Positions 1 through 9,388 are shown, numbered from the stretch's first letter. The stretch is 64,000 nt of DNA from Prosthecobacter vanneervenii (GCF_014203095.1 NZ_JACHIG010000005.1:457507-521506), one strand, 5' to 3'. A program made the numbers and translations. The notes: a model not told the origin generated them from the letters alone.

Positions 1-633
1 GACACTGGGGCGATGTGCGTTTCCACCCGTGCCGGTGGAAAGCCACACAGGGACAACGAGACGGCCGCTCTTGAGCTGGATGCTGTGGTCCGGCCCGGTG
101 GCCAGCACCTTCCAGTCATAGTCTTTCTTGAAGGCGTCAAAGGCGGCTGTGATCTCGACGGGCTTGCTCCAGGTGAGACCATCGTCCACGCTGTGCTGGT
201 AGAAGCAGCGCTCGTACTCCAGGCAGAAGAGCATGTGCACCGTACCGTCTTTGTCAGAGATGAGCACAGGGTTGTTGTAGGTCACGTCATTGGGATCAAC
301 GTTCTTCATTTTGAGCGCGAAAGGGTTTTTCTCCTTTGGTCCCTCCACATTGGCAATACTTTGAGGTGAACTCCAGGTCTTGCCTTCATCCGTGCTGCGA
401 CGGAGCAGGATGCGGATGTCATCCCAGTCGCTGACACCGGCGGCACGTTTACGCGCCTCACACCAGGTCAGCACCGTGCCCTTGGCTGTCACTACAATTC
501 CGGGAATGTGATAGAGCTGATAGGCGGGATTGTCTCCGACGATGAAAAGATCCTGTTTTTCGATGAAGGGTTCGGCGGCAGCGAGCGTGCTGCAAAGCAG
601 CAGGAGTGAGGCGAGATGTTTCATGGTTGTCAT
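1..633 (-). CDS. Sialidase-like (BNR/Asp-box) secreted hydrolase, partial
   Basis: The 5' 211 codons are present; the gene runs off the window at position 1. The protein opens with a signal peptide (MKHLASLLLLCSTLAAAEP after a short MTT extension; the second ATG at 624 is an equally good start). It then shows a YHIPG segment at the place of the sialidase (Y/F)RIP motif and two Asp-box signatures, STDEGKTW and SVDDGLTW, typical of six-bladed propeller sialidases (GH33-like). The Arg of the RIP motif, the first of the catalytic Arg triad, is His here, so it may act on another substrate or only share the fold. It lies 52 bases downstream of the RraA-like gene on the same strand, so the two are probably co-transcribed. 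The catalytic Tyr/Glu region is outside the window. Confidence 0.75.
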   Translation of the reverse strand, partial: MTTMKHLASLLLLCSTLAAAEPFIEKQDLFIVGDNPAYQLYHIPGIVVTAKGTVLTWCEARKRAAGVSDWDDIRILLRRSTDEGKTWSSPQSIANVEGPKEKNPFALKMKNVDPNDVTYNNPVLISDKDGTVHMLFCLEYERCFYQHSVDDGLTWSKPVEITAAFDAFKKDYDWKVLATGPDHSIQLKSGRLVVPVWLSTGTGGNAHRPSV

Positions 634-685
634 GGTTAGGTGGCTGTATGGTAAAGGATCACAGTTTGCGGGTCTCAGAGGGCGG

Positions 686-1429
686 CTACCACTCCCCTTC
701 CCGCTGGAATTTGGCCCTGGCGTTTTTGCCAAACTGCGCGCCAGCGGCGGCCAGATTGGCCAGAACCTCGTCGCTGCTCAAACCCGCACTGCCACGTGCA
801 GCAGGGATGACGGTCTGGCATTCATTGGCATCCATGAAGCGTGAGGCTTCGAGGATCTGCGGCTGCGCCTCAGGCTCAATCACGAGGAAGCCGTGCTTGT
901 CGGCATGAATCAAGTCACCGGGGTTGACCTTGCGCCCAAAAACTTCCACTTCGCAGTTCCAGCGCACGGGATGCACATGCGCATGGCCCACGCACATGCG
1001 GCGTGCCAGGGCTTTGAACCCTGCATTGTTCATTTCATCCACATCACGGATCGCACCGTCAACGATGGTGCCCACGCAACCCAGTGCGCGGTGCATGTTG
1101 CTGTTCACCTCGCCCCAGAAGGAGCCGATGGTGCGCGGCTTGTCGAGATCCTGCACACAGACGATCTTGGGCCCGGGGATACTGGCCACGTAGCGGCGGT
1201 ACTCATTCCAGGCGTTCGCGTTGGCCTCGCGGTGCGCCTTGTTGCTCGGCTCCACCACCACGGTGACGGCGTAGCCAACCATCGGCCCCATCTGCGGCAT
1301 GAAGTCGCGGACTTCTTCCAGGTTGAAGCCGTCGGCCGCAGGATCGCGCTTGGTGATCTGCTCCCAGCCATTGTAGATGGTGGGTGTGTTCCAGCGCTTG
1401 AGTTGGAGGAGTTCGGAATGAGGAAGCAT
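686..1429 (-). CDS. RraA-family protein (HMG/CHA aldolase-like)
   Basis: A 247-residue protein with the RraA/4-hydroxy-4-methyl-2-oxoglutarate aldolase signature: GCVGTIVDGAIRDVDE supplies the Gly-rich loop and the conserved Arg-Asp pair, and GDLIHADKHGFLVIE supplies the second conserved block. Members are either class II (metal-dependent) pyruvate-releasing aldolases, oxaloacetate decarboxylases or RNase E regulators; the fold is often misnamed demethylmenaquinone methyltransferase. Because it sits between a sialidase-like gene and a divergent GntR/LacI-type regulator, a catabolic aldolase role on a sugar-acid-like substrate is more likely than RNase E control (inference). No strong Shine-Dalgarno sequence is seen. 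Confidence 0.85.
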   Translation of the reverse strand: MLPHSELLQLKRWNTPTIYNGWEQITKRDPAADGFNLEEVRDFMPQMGPMVGYAVTVVVEPSNKAHREANANAWNEYRRYVASIPGPKIVCVQDLDKPRTIGSFWGEVNSNMHRALGCVGTIVDGAIRDVDEMNNAGFKALARRMCVGHAHVHPVRWNCEVEVFGRKVNPGDLIHADKHGFLVIEPEAQPQILEASRFMDANECQTVIPAARGSAGLSSDEVLANLAAAGAQFGKNARAKFQREGEW

Positions 1430-1477
1430 GAGGATGAAGGTTGGCCCTTCATGAACGCAGCGGCACGCGAATTCTCT

Positions 1478-1498
1478 GTGGTCATTTCAGCTGACCAC
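1478..1498. promoter_or_regulatory. Palindrome in divergent promoter region, candidate operator
   Basis: A perfect inverted repeat with arms GTGGTCA and TGACCAC separated by 7 bases lies in the 91-base gap between the RraA-like gene and the divergent regulator gene. Its position and symmetry fit an autoregulatory operator for the adjacent GntR/LacI-type protein. This is inference from position; no family consensus was matched. Confidence 0.45.
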
Positions 1499-1520
1499 GG
1501 CATCATGTAACACTCCTGCC

Positions 1521-2588
1521 ATGCACGCCGTACCGCCCCGCCCTTCACTCGTGACACACAGCGCCGACTTTCTCCGCGAAGCCCTGCTGCGCGGAGAATG
1601 GCAGGACGTGCTGCCATCTGAGCGCATGCTCTGCACGCGCCTGCGCATCAGCCGCCCCACACTGCGCGCGGTGCTCTCACAACTGGAACAGGAAGGTGTG
1701 ATCGGGCCCGTGGTGAACAAGCGGCGGCAGATCCTCGCGCCATCCGCCAGCTCAAGTGGAAAGCCCGCCGCCTCGCATCTGATAGCGCTTTTATCACCCG
1801 TCCCGCAGCAGGCCATGCCTCCGTTTGTGCTGTTCTGGATGGACTCCCTGCGCGAGCTCCTCGCAGAGGCAGGCTATCAGCTGGAGGTGCATGTGAGCAC
1901 GCACTGCTTCACAGCCAAGCCGGCAGGTGGCTTGAAAAAACTGACACAACGCGCACCGGCCGCAGCATGGGTGCTTTTCCGATCCACTCCTGTCATGCAG
2001 CGCTGGTTTGCCGAGCAGCAGATGCCTGTGGTCATCGCAGGCTCATGCGCCGAGGGGCTTTCTCTTCCCTCCGTGGATCTGGACTACCGCGCCACCTGCC
2101 GCCACGCCGCCACGATGTTGATGCAAAAAGGGCACCGCCGTATCGCGCTGCTGCTGCCTGACTCCTCTCATGGCGGCGATGTGGACAGCGCGCTGGGATT
2201 TCGTGAAGCCTTTGCCACCCGCGATGCCGAGCCCTGCGTACTGCCTCACCATGAAACAGCCGAACAGGTGATCGCGACACTCAGTGAAGCACTCAAGCGC
2301 AAACCGGCCCCCACGGCTTTTCTCGTCGCGCGCTCCATCCATGCACTCACAGTGGTGACGCATCTGCTTCGCCTCGGCCACCGCCTGCCGCGAGACTTTG
2401 CTGTCGTCTCCCGCGATGACGACGCCTTCCTAGACCATGTCTCGCCAAAGGTGACACGTTACTCCGCCGATGCCGCCAAATTTGCCCGTCGTCTCGCAAA
2501 ACTGGTGCTGCAACTTGCGCAGACCGGCCACACCAGCACCAAGCCCGCGAGACTGATGCCAGACCTGCGACGTGGCGAGACGGTGTGA
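1521..2588 (+). CDS. GntR-type HTH / LacI-like sensor transcriptional regulator
   Basis: 355 residues. The N-terminal ~70 residues form a GntR winged helix: LPSERMLCTRLRISRPTLR is the recognition region, followed by the wing (EQEGVIGP). Residues ~85-345 look like a periplasmic-binding-protein/LacI-type sensor: HLIALLSPV, then PVVIAGSC, GHRRIALLLPD and DFAVVSRDDDAFLDHVSPKVT, the usual order of strands and ligand-contacting segments. This GntR-HTH plus Peripla_BP combination is common in Verrucomicrobiota and Planctomycetes sugar loci. It is divergent from the RraA-like/sialidase-like pair and probably controls it in response to a sugar or sugar acid. It ends 6 bases from the stop codon of the convergent delta' gene. 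Confidence 0.85.
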   Translation: MHAVPPRPSLVTHSADFLREALLRGEWQDVLPSERMLCTRLRISRPTLRAVLSQLEQEGVIGPVVNKRRQILAPSASSSGKPAASHLIALLSPVPQQAMPPFVLFWMDSLRELLAEAGYQLEVHVSTHCFTAKPAGGLKKLTQRAPAAAWVLFRSTPVMQRWFAEQQMPVVIAGSCAEGLSLPSVDLDYRATCRHAATMLMQKGHRRIALLLPDSSHGGDVDSALGFREAFATRDAEPCVLPHHETAEQVIATLSEALKRKPAPTAFLVARSIHALTVVTHLLRLGHRLPRDFAVVSRDDDAFLDHVSPKVTRYSADAAKFARRLAKLVLQLAQTGHTSTKPARLMPDLRRGETV

Positions 2589-2594
2589 AGAACC

Positions 2595-3590
2595 CTAGGC
2601 TCCAAACGCCTCAATGAAGCACACCTCCAGCGCCAGCCCTTCATTCACATTGGTATGCAGGTGGCTTTCCAGCTGACGCAGCACGCGGATTCGCTTGGTC
2701 ACATCTCCGGGCTGCCAGCGTGCAGCCAGGGCGGCGGTGGCATCTTGAAATTTTGGCAGATCCAGATTCACGGCCCCAGCCTGCTGACGCGCCACATCAC
2801 CCATCCATGAAAGCAGCAGCTCCATCAGCGAGGTGCGCTGCTGCAGATACTCGGCCTCGATCTGCGCCTCCACCTGCTCTTCGCGTTGCTTCAACCAAGT
2901 TCCATCGGTGGTCTTGGCGTAATGCTCCTGCTCACGCTCAAACTCAGCCTCCTGCTCCTTTTTGATGGAGTCGTGCAGGCTTTCGAGAATGTCTTCAAAA
3001 TCCTTCTTGAGCGAAAGCGCCTCCGCGATGCTGCCGCCCTGCTTGGAGGCCATGCGCTTGAGCACATAGAGCAGCCTGCCCTCGTGCTCGGTAAAGATGC
3101 GCGCGCCATCCGGTGGCAGCAGAGAGATCTCGATCACACGAGACTGGATGGTGGGCAGCAGCTGCTCGGGCTGCGTGGTCAGCAGCAGGAGCAGTGTGTT
3201 CGGCGGCGGCTCCTCCAGCGTCTTGAGAAAGGCGTTCTGCGCCTGCACGTTCATGCGCTCGGCATCCACGATCACGGCCAGCTTCCAGCCGTTGGGCGCG
3301 GCGGTCTGGTGAATCATCTTTTCCAGAAAGCGGATGGTGCCGGGATCGTCGCCATCATCGCCGATGGTGATGCGGCGGGATTTGCTCTGCGGGCGGAGGA
3401 CTACAGCCCCCTGCCCTTCCCAACCTTCCAGGGAGCCCATCTTGGTGCCCACCAGGAGATCCAAGGCTCTGGCGGCAAAAACTTCATGCTGCGCCGCCTT
3501 CGGCCCAGTGATCAGGTAGGCGTGTCCCAGACGGCCGTTGTCACGGGCACGGCCGAGGAGCTCTAGGGCATGGTCGCTCTTAAACGGCAT
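2595..3590 (-). CDS. holB: DNA polymerase III subunit delta' (clamp loader)
   Basis: 331 residues from the ATG at 3590 (MPFKSDHALELLGRARD). An upstream in-frame ATG at 3719 would bury 129 bases inside tmk and adds a non-homologous Arg-rich stretch, so it was rejected. The clamp-loader AAA+ layout is clear: GRLGHAYLITGP, then VIVDAERMNVQAQNAFLKTLEEPP (DExx and sensor region) and LLLTTQPEQLLPTIQSR. The P-loop is degenerate (ITGPKAAQHEVF has no GKT) and the SRC motif reads SRV, both expected for the non-hydrolysing delta' subunit. A long charged coiled-coil-like segment (about residues 205-265) lies before the collar domain. Last gene of guaB-guaA-tmk-holB; its start overlaps the end of tmk by 11 bases, suggesting translational coupling. 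Confidence 0.88.
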   Translation of the reverse strand: MPFKSDHALELLGRARDNGRLGHAYLITGPKAAQHEVFAARALDLLVGTKMGSLEGWEGQGAVVLRPQSKSRRITIGDDGDDPGTIRFLEKMIHQTAAPNGWKLAVIVDAERMNVQAQNAFLKTLEEPPPNTLLLLLTTQPEQLLPTIQSRVIEISLLPPDGARIFTEHEGRLLYVLKRMASKQGGSIAEALSLKKDFEDILESLHDSIKKEQEAEFEREQEHYAKTTDGTWLKQREEQVEAQIEAEYLQQRTSLMELLLSWMGDVARQQAGAVNLDLPKFQDATAALAARWQPGDVTKRIRVLRQLESHLHTNVNEGLALEVCFIEAFGA

Positions 3591-4215
3591 GGGTTTGCGC
3601 GGTGATGATCTGCCAGATGTTTTCGTGCACGGCCTCCGGCGCAACCGCTGCATCGATGATGCGGATGCGACCCGGCTCGGCACGCGCCAGATCAAGGTAG
3701 CCTTGGCGGACCTTTTCAAAGAACTCCATCGGCTGGCTTTCGATACGATCCAAGGCGCGTCCCGCCTGGTGAATGCGCTGCCGTGCGATGGTGCTGTCCA
3801 TGTCGAGCAGCAGCGTCAGGGCAGGCAGCGTGCCACCGATGGCAAAATGATTGATGGCACGCACACTCTCCAGCGGCAGGCCGCGCGCCACGCCTTGATA
3901 AACCGTCGTGGAGTCCAGGAAGCGGTCCAGAATGACAAACGCACCGTCATCCAGCAGCGGGCGGATCTTCTCGCGCACCAGCTGGGCCCGGCTGGCGGCA
4001 AAGAGCAGCAGCTCCGTCTCATTGGACATCGTGGCCCCTTCCTTGGCATGCTGCAGCAGATGCCGGATGCTCTCTCCCAGCTCCGTGCCGCCTGGCTCGC
4101 GCAGCACGACCACACGCCGCCCCGCAGTCTCCAGCCGCGTGCGCAGCAGGCCTATCTGCGTGGACTTGCCGCAGCCTTCGGAGCCTTCAAAGGAGAGCAG
4201 GAAACCAGCGCTCAT
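3580..4215 (-). CDS. tmk: Thymidylate kinase
   Basis: 211 residues from the ATG at 4215. It phosphorylates dTMP to dTDP. Visible motifs are the Walker A FEGSEGCGKSTQ, the DR(F/Y) block LDRFLDSTTVYQG that binds dTMP, and the LID region ARQRIHQAGRALDRIE. The start at 4215 is preferred over the in-frame ATG at 4233 because GGGAG stands 7 bases upstream of it and because it falls directly after the guaA stop codon (4-base gap). Starting at 4233 would overlap guaA by 14 bases. Co-transcription with holB is a widespread bacterial arrangement. Confidence 0.95.
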   Translation of the reverse strand: MSAGFLLSFEGSEGCGKSTQIGLLRTRLETAGRRVVVLREPGGTELGESIRHLLQHAKEGATMSNETELLLFAASRAQLVREKIRPLLDDGAFVILDRFLDSTTVYQGVARGLPLESVRAINHFAIGGTLPALTLLLDMDSTIARQRIHQAGRALDRIESQPMEFFEKVRQGYLDLARAEPGRIRIIDAAVAPEAVHENIWQIITAQTHAV

Positions 4216-4219
4216 CGCA

Positions 4220-5740
4220 TCACTCCCACTCAATGCTGGCAGGCGGCTTGGTGCTGATGTCGTATAGCACGCGGTTCACGCCTTTGACGCTGTTGAGGAT
4301 CTTGTTGGAGGCATTCCGCAGCACGGAGTAGGGCAGTTCCACCCAGTCGGCGGTCATGGCGTCTTCGCTGATGACAGCACGCAGGGAGATGGCCTGCTCA
4401 TAGCTGCGTTCGTCTCCTTTGACACCCACGGTTTTCACCGGCAGCAGCGCGGCATAGGCCTGCCAGGTACGCTCATACCAGCCGCTACGGCGCAGCTCAT
4501 TGATGAAGATGGCATCCGCCTGCTGGGTGGTGGCCACACGCTCAGCGGTGATCTCTCCCGGAATACGCACAGCCAGCCCCGGACCCGGGAATGGATGACG
4601 CCACAGCGCCTGATGCGGAATGCCCAGGCTGGCGCCGAGAGCACGCACCTCATCCTTGAAGAGCTCGGCCAGAGGTTCGAGCACCTTGCCTTGCTCTTTC
4701 AGTTCCATGATGCGGTCCACTCGGTTGTGGTGCGTCTTGATCTTGCTGGCAATGCTGCCGCTCGTGGCGCTCTCGATCACGTCAGGATAGAGCGTCCCCT
4801 GCGCCAGCAGTTCCACGTTGTCGGCCACCTTCCAAAACTCCTCCACAAACAGCGTGCCGATAATGCGGCGCTTTTGTTCAGGGTCGGTCACGCCTTTCAG
4901 CGCGCCCAGGAAGACGGCGCTGGCATCGATCTGTTCGATCGGCACACCAACCTCTGCAAAGAGCTGCTTAACTTCTGCGCCTTCATTCAGGCGCATCATG
5001 CCAGTGTCGATGAAAATGCAGCGCACTTTCACGCCAGCCTTGGCCAGCAGCACGGCCAGCACCGTGCTGTCCACACCACCAGAAACGCCGCAGATCACCT
5101 CACGGCTGCCCACCTCGGCCTTGATGCGCTCAAGCATCTGCGCCTTGAAGGCCTGGATGTCGAACTTGGCTAGGGTGGCGCCGCTCTTGGTCAGGAAGTT
5201 CTTGAGAATCGCGGTCCCCTCATGCGAATGCGTGACCTCTGGGTGAAACTGGATGCCCCAGCAGCGGTCAGACCACTTCAGCGCCACGGGCACGGCGTCT
5301 TCATTCGTGGCGATGACCTGCGTGGTGCTGGCGAGATTGGCGCACGTATCACTGTGGCTCATCCAGACCTGGGACTCATGCGAGATGCCACTGAAGAGAT
5401 CCGCGTGATCAGTCACCACCAGCTTGGCAGGGCCATACTCGCGGGTCACCCCCGGCTTCACTGTGCCGCCGTGCTTGATGTTCAGCAGTTGCATGCCATA
5501 GCACACGCCCAGCACAGGCACTCCAAAGGACATCAGCTTGTCGTAGTCCACATCTGGAGCATCGACATCTGACGTGCTGCGCGGGCCTCCAGAGAGGATG
5601 ATGGCTCCGGGGTTTTGCAGATTGGCCAGCTCAGCAGGCGGATAAAGGTGCGAGGCAAAGCCCAGTTCGCGCACACGGCGGACGATGAGCTGGGAGTACT
5701 GGGAGCCGTAATCGAGAACGGCGACTTCTTGCAGGGTCAT
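4220..5740 (-). CDS. guaA: GMP synthase (glutamine-hydrolysing)
   Basis: 506 residues, full length for the family. It converts XMP to GMP using ATP and glutamine. The class I amidotransferase half carries the nucleophile loop VLGVCYGMQLL and the His/Glu pair in IQFHPEVTH. The synthetase half has the PP-loop GVSGGVDSTV and ends with the conserved GMP synthase C-terminal domain (HPFPGPGLAVRIPGE ... LPYSVLRNASNKI ... YDISTKPPASIEWE). It follows guaB with a 48-base gap and precedes tmk with a 4-base gap, placing the last two steps of GMP synthesis in one transcription unit. Confidence 0.97.
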   Translation of the reverse strand: MTLQEVAVLDYGSQYSQLIVRRVRELGFASHLYPPAELANLQNPGAIILSGGPRSTSDVDAPDVDYDKLMSFGVPVLGVCYGMQLLNIKHGGTVKPGVTREYGPAKLVVTDHADLFSGISHESQVWMSHSDTCANLASTTQVIATNEDAVPVALKWSDRCWGIQFHPEVTHSHEGTAILKNFLTKSGATLAKFDIQAFKAQMLERIKAEVGSREVICGVSGGVDSTVLAVLLAKAGVKVRCIFIDTGMMRLNEGAEVKQLFAEVGVPIEQIDASAVFLGALKGVTDPEQKRRIIGTLFVEEFWKVADNVELLAQGTLYPDVIESATSGSIASKIKTHHNRVDRIMELKEQGKVLEPLAELFKDEVRALGASLGIPHQALWRHPFPGPGLAVRIPGEITAERVATTQQADAIFINELRRSGWYERTWQAYAALLPVKTVGVKGDERSYEQAISLRAVISEDAMTADWVELPYSVLRNASNKILNSVKGVNRVLYDISTKPPASIEWE

Positions 5741-5788
5741 GAGGGGGAGATGACGGAGGTAGAGTGTGAAGCAGCGAAAGCCAGAGCA

Positions 5789-7246
5789 TCAATGCGGCTC
5801 ATAGTTCACCGGCTCTTCGGTGATGACGACATCGTGCGGATGGCTCTCCTTGAGACCACCGGCAGTGATGCGGACAAAGCGGGCCTTGGCGCGCAGTTCG
5901 TCAAGCGTATTGGCACCCACGTAGCCCATGCCGGAGCGAAGGCCGCCGATGAGCTGGAAGACCACCTCAGCAAGCGGGCCTTTGTATGGCACGCGTGCTT
6001 CGACGCCTTCGGGCACCAGTTTGCCGGAACTGTTCTGCCCGTAGCGATCGCCAGCACCTTTACGCATGGCCTTGAGACTGCCCATGCCACGGTATTCCTT
6101 GAAGGTGCGCCCCTGCCACTTGACCATATTACCAGGGCTTTCAGCCGTGCCAGCCAGGAGAGATCCCAGCATCACGAAATCAGCACCTGCAGCGAGCGCT
6201 TTGACGATGTCGCCTGAATAACGGATGCCACCATCAGCAATGACGGTCACGCCTGCCTCACGGCAGACAGCAGCCACCTCCTGCACAGCTGTAAACTGCG
6301 GCATGCCCACGCCGGAAATGATACGCGTGGTGCAGATGGAGCCAGGGCCCACCCCCACCTTGACGGCAGAAGCGCCTGCTTTCACAAGGTCGCGCGCACC
6401 ATCGGCAGTGACCACATTGCCAGCCACGATCGGAATGCTGGAGCCTAGACTCTCACGCAGACGGGCGATGACCTGCATCACGCGGCTGGTGTGACCGGTG
6501 GCGGCGTCGATAAAGACGGCATCTGCCCCGGCTGCCTGCATGGCCAGACCGCGTGCCACGCAGTCTTCACCCACACCCACAGCGGCACCCACGCGGAGCT
6601 GACCGTTGGCGTCCTTGGCGGCATTGGTAAACATCTGGCGCTTCACGATGTCCTGCTTGGTGATCAGACCGGCCAGCTTGCCGTTGGAATCGACCAGCGG
6701 GAGCTTTTCGATGCGCTGGGTGTAGAGGATCTTCAGAGCGTCCTCAAAACTGGTCTGCGGCGTGCCGGTGGCCAGCTTGTCACGTGGAGTCATGATGGCC
6801 GAGACGGGCGTGGCTTCGTCCTCAATGTACCACATGTCGCGGCTGGTCACCATGCCGGCCAGTTTGCCCTGGGCATCCACCACCGGGAAGCCGCTGACAC
6901 CCTTCTCATGCATCAGGCGCTGCACCTCGCCGAGCTTTGTCTCAGGCGAAACGGTATGCGGATGCTGAATGACGGTATTTTCAGAGCGCTTCACCCGTGC
7001 CACGTGCTCGGCCTGCTGGTCGATGGGGCAGTTGCGGTGGATCACTCCCAACCCGCCCTCACGCGCAAGGGCGATGGCGAGCTCGGACTCCGTGACGGTG
7101 TCCATGGCCGAGGAGAGAATCGGCACATTCAGGCCGATGGAGGCCAGTTTGGTGGAAACATCGACGTCCCCAGGCAGCACCTGACTCAGTCCGGGAAGGA
7201 CAAGAACGTCGTCGAAACTTAAAGCGAGAGATGGCAGTTCACCCAT
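5789..7246 (-). CDS. guaB: Inosine-5'-monophosphate dehydrogenase
   Basis: 485 residues. It oxidises IMP to XMP with NAD+, the committed step to GMP. The N-terminal barrel segment FDDVLVLPG, a tandem CBS pair (about residues 95-205, with [15 protein letters not shown] and [15 protein letters not shown]), the catalytic Cys loop [35 protein letters not shown] and the flap GAGDRYGQ are all present. First gene of the operon with guaA, tmk and holB. No regulatory RNA or clear promoter was recognised in the 92 bases upstream. Confidence 0.97.
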   Translation of the reverse strand: MGELPSLALSFDDVLVLPGLSQVLPGDVDVSTKLASIGLNVPILSSAMDTVTESELAIALAREGGLGVIHRNCPIDQQAEHVARVKRSENTVIQHPHTVSPETKLGEVQRLMHEKGVSGFPVVDAQGKLAGMVTSRDMWYIEDEATPVSAIMTPRDKLATGTPQTSFEDALKILYTQRIEKLPLVDSNGKLAGLITKQDIVKRQMFTNAAKDANGQLRVGAAVGVGEDCVARGLAMQAAGADAVFIDAATGHTSRVMQVIARLRESLGSSIPIVAGNVVTADGARDLVKAGASAVKVGVGPGSICTTRIISGVGMPQFTAVQEVAAVCREAGVTVIADGGIRYSGDIVKALAAGADFVMLGSLLAGTAESPGNMVKWQGRTFKEYRGMGSLKAMRKGAGDRYGQNSSGKLVPEGVEARVPYKGPLAEVVFQLIGGLRSGMGYVGANTLDELRAKARFVRITAGGLKESHPHDVVITEEPVNYEPH

Positions 7247-7338
7247 GCGCCATTCAAGCCACGATCAGGCTTCTGTCATGCGGAAATTTGACCGATATGC
7301 ACAACGTGCCCATTCAGGGCCTCTCTCGCCAGCCACAA

Positions 7339-8061
7339 TTAGAAGCCTGGCTTGTAGCTCCGCACTTTGCCAGTGTAGGGGTCGATCTGGATGACGAAGA
7401 AATTCTTGGGCAGGTTGGCCTGCGTCACCGGAGTTCCGGAACCGAAAGTCAGAGTGAAGCAGTTTTTACTGAGATCCTTAGGAGTAGTTGTGACAGCCAT
7501 CCCACCTTGGGTGGCAGCACCGACCACGAGGCACGAGCCATCAGGCATGAACCGAATGGCATTATATTTGGCGCCGTTCACCCCCGAGTAACCCGAGGAT
7601 GATCCGGGCTTGGTGTCATTGACACCACCTCCTTTGGTGTAGATCGCCCCGCTGAGTGTGTCATCAGCCGGAATAATAATGCCCTCAGGAAGCCGCACCA
7701 AATTGCCCACGGGCGTCATCACTTCCTGAATGTTCACAGCGCCTCCATTACCCCCTTGATTAACCTGAGTGATTTTGAAAAGCTGATAAGCGTGATAAAC
7801 TGGCGACTGGTCCTGATCTTCTGCGAAGCTGAAAAAACGTATCTCCACTGGAGAGTTGGTGCTGCTGGCGGTCTGCTGCGCTTCCGACAATGATCCCACC
7901 ATGGCCTCCCCTGCGGCAGATAGCCTGCTGGCCTGCATGGTTCGTGTGAGCGCCGGCGTGGCCAAAGCCAGCAGCATAACCACGATGGTAATAACCACGA
8001 GCATTTCGATAAGGCTAAATCCACGGGAACGCGGTGCTGAGAGAGACATGAAGCGTTTCAT
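7339..8061 (-). CDS. Verru_Chthon cassette protein D (GspH/FimT-like pseudopilin)
   Basis: 240 residues with a type IV prepilin N-terminus: a basic leader (MKRFMSLSAPRSRG) cut before FSLIEMLVVITIVVMLLALA, with Glu at +5. Downstream, RLSAAGEAMVGSLSEAQQTA followed by a strand with PVEIRFF matches the GspH/FimT layout; the remainder should be a small beta-rich periplasmic domain. I identify it from memory as Verru_Chthon cassette protein D (TIGR02596). It is last in the order A-B-C-D, 59 bases after gene C. The cassette resembles a set of minor pseudopilins; their roles have not, to my knowledge, been established. Confidence 0.85.
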   Translation of the reverse strand: MKRFMSLSAPRSRGFSLIEMLVVITIVVMLLALATPALTRTMQASRLSAAGEAMVGSLSEAQQTASSTNSPVEIRFFSFAEDQDQSPVYHAYQLFKITQVNQGGNGGAVNIQEVMTPVGNLVRLPEGIIIPADDTLSGAIYTKGGGVNDTKPGSSSGYSGVNGAKYNAIRFMPDGSCLVVGAATQGGMAVTTTPKDLSKNCFTLTFGSGTPVTQANLPKNFFVIQIDPYTGKVRSYKPGF

Positions 8062-8120
8062 AGCTTGATGACTAAAATGTTAAATTGAAGAGGGTGAAGA
8101 TTCAGGAAGAATGACTTGGA

Positions 8121-9377
8121 CTAGAAGCTCCACCGTGCCTGCCTGAGAGCAATGGTGGTCGTAAAAACACGGTAGTTCAGCTTCGCCGCGAGCAACATCT
8201 GCCTGAGCGCACCTGGTGTTTCAGGAGTTCCTTCGAGATCTTGAGTGTAACGGCTGGCAGACTTAAAGAGGCCGCCGACATCGGTCATGAGCTGGGTGAG
8301 CTGGGCAGTGTTGGTTGTGGAAGCCAGATACTCGCCCGACCGCTCATCCAAAGCGATCATGGTAACCTTGAGAAGCGGCGGCAGCAGATGCTGCGTCCCC
8401 TGAGGCGCGGTACCCGACACAGCCGGCCCGAGTTGCGATGAATCGTAGGTGTAGTCAGGTGCTATTTGATACACGTCACTGGATGCCGTACCCGTGGTGG
8501 AAGTATTTTCAGTCTGCGGAGAAATGACGAGTGCGAGAATGTTTTCTGCAATTGGCCGGGTGAAAAAGCGCCCGAAAGTCGCATCATTTTCAGTGCCATT
8601 GACCTTGGCAGAACGCACATCATTAGCCAGTGCACCGCTTTCTGTATTTTGATACCACTGCCTGATGTTTGAAGGATTTGAACGATAATTGCTGTCGTAG
8701 ATGCGGTTTGCGTCAGCCGTCGGGCTGTACTCCATGAGCCGAAGCCGCGTGCGGGTTGGCACGAGAGTCGAGTAAGGCGCGCTGTTCAGGAATGAAGGCC
8801 GGAAATAGGCATCGCTGTCCAGTTCCACGAAATAACCTCGTCCACAGATCAGGTTGGTCAGATTGGCCATGTCCGCCACAGTGGTTGCGGTTCCAGCCGC
8901 AGCAGCATTGACAGCGCTCGCGTCAGTTCTAACAACTCCCAGGGGAGCCTGGAAAAAGACGGCATGCCCGGGAAACTGCGCCATCGTAGCTCCTGTCAAA
9001 ATTTCGGTCGTCGGTCCACAGATAAAGTGAAGCTCTGACTGCCTTTTGAATCCATCCGGAGTTTGAATCGCCTGCCCGAGGGCATCGTTGTTCAGTGTCT
9101 TCAGGTCACTGGCCCAATAAGTATTGAGCGTGGCCTGGCTTAGATTGCTGGAAAGCAAATCGAAGGCTTTTCGTGCCTCACGGAACTGTGACACACGCGA
9201 ATTACTGCGCACCCAGGTGCGCTGAACAATGCCCATCACTTGGGTCACCACCAGCATGAGAATGACAAGGAAGGTGATGGACACGAGGAGCTCGATCAGC
9301 GTGAAGCCGTCTGCAGATGCACGCGCTCTGGACTTACGGCCACCTGCTGCCTTGACCATGTATTTTGAGTGTTTCAT
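8121..9377 (-). CDS. Verru_Chthon cassette protein C (GspJ-like pseudopilin)
   Basis: 418 residues. After a basic leader (SRARASADG) comes FTLIELLVSITFLVILMLVV, a class III prepilin signal with Glu +5. Then RVSQFREARKAFDLLSSNLS resembles the amphipathic linker of GspJ-type minor pseudopilins. The body is long for GspJ (~200 residues) and includes FVELDSDAYFRP-type segments and a C-terminal IALRQARW. Called as cassette protein C (TIGR02599 from memory). It starts 11 bases after gene B stops. An in-frame ATG at 9359 is an alternative start. Confidence 0.83.
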   Translation of the reverse strand: MKHSKYMVKAAGGRKSRARASADGFTLIELLVSITFLVILMLVVTQVMGIVQRTWVRSNSRVSQFREARKAFDLLSSNLSQATLNTYWASDLKTLNNDALGQAIQTPDGFKRQSELHFICGPTTEILTGATMAQFPGHAVFFQAPLGVVRTDASAVNAAAAGTATTVADMANLTNLICGRGYFVELDSDAYFRPSFLNSAPYSTLVPTRTRLRLMEYSPTADANRIYDSNYRSNPSNIRQWYQNTESGALANDVRSAKVNGTENDATFGRFFTRPIAENILALVISPQTENTSTTGTASSDVYQIAPDYTYDSSQLGPAVSGTAPQGTQHLLPPLLKVTMIALDERSGEYLASTTNTAQLTQLMTDVGGLFKSASRYTQDLEGTPETPGALRQMLLAAKLNYRVFTTTIALRQARWSF

Positions 9378-9388
9378 GGCGGAAAAAG

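Noticed and set aside
3591..3719. Longer start for holB
   Set aside because: The extra 43 residues are Arg/Ser-rich, lie entirely within tmk in another frame and precede the family N-terminus (MPFKSDHAL).
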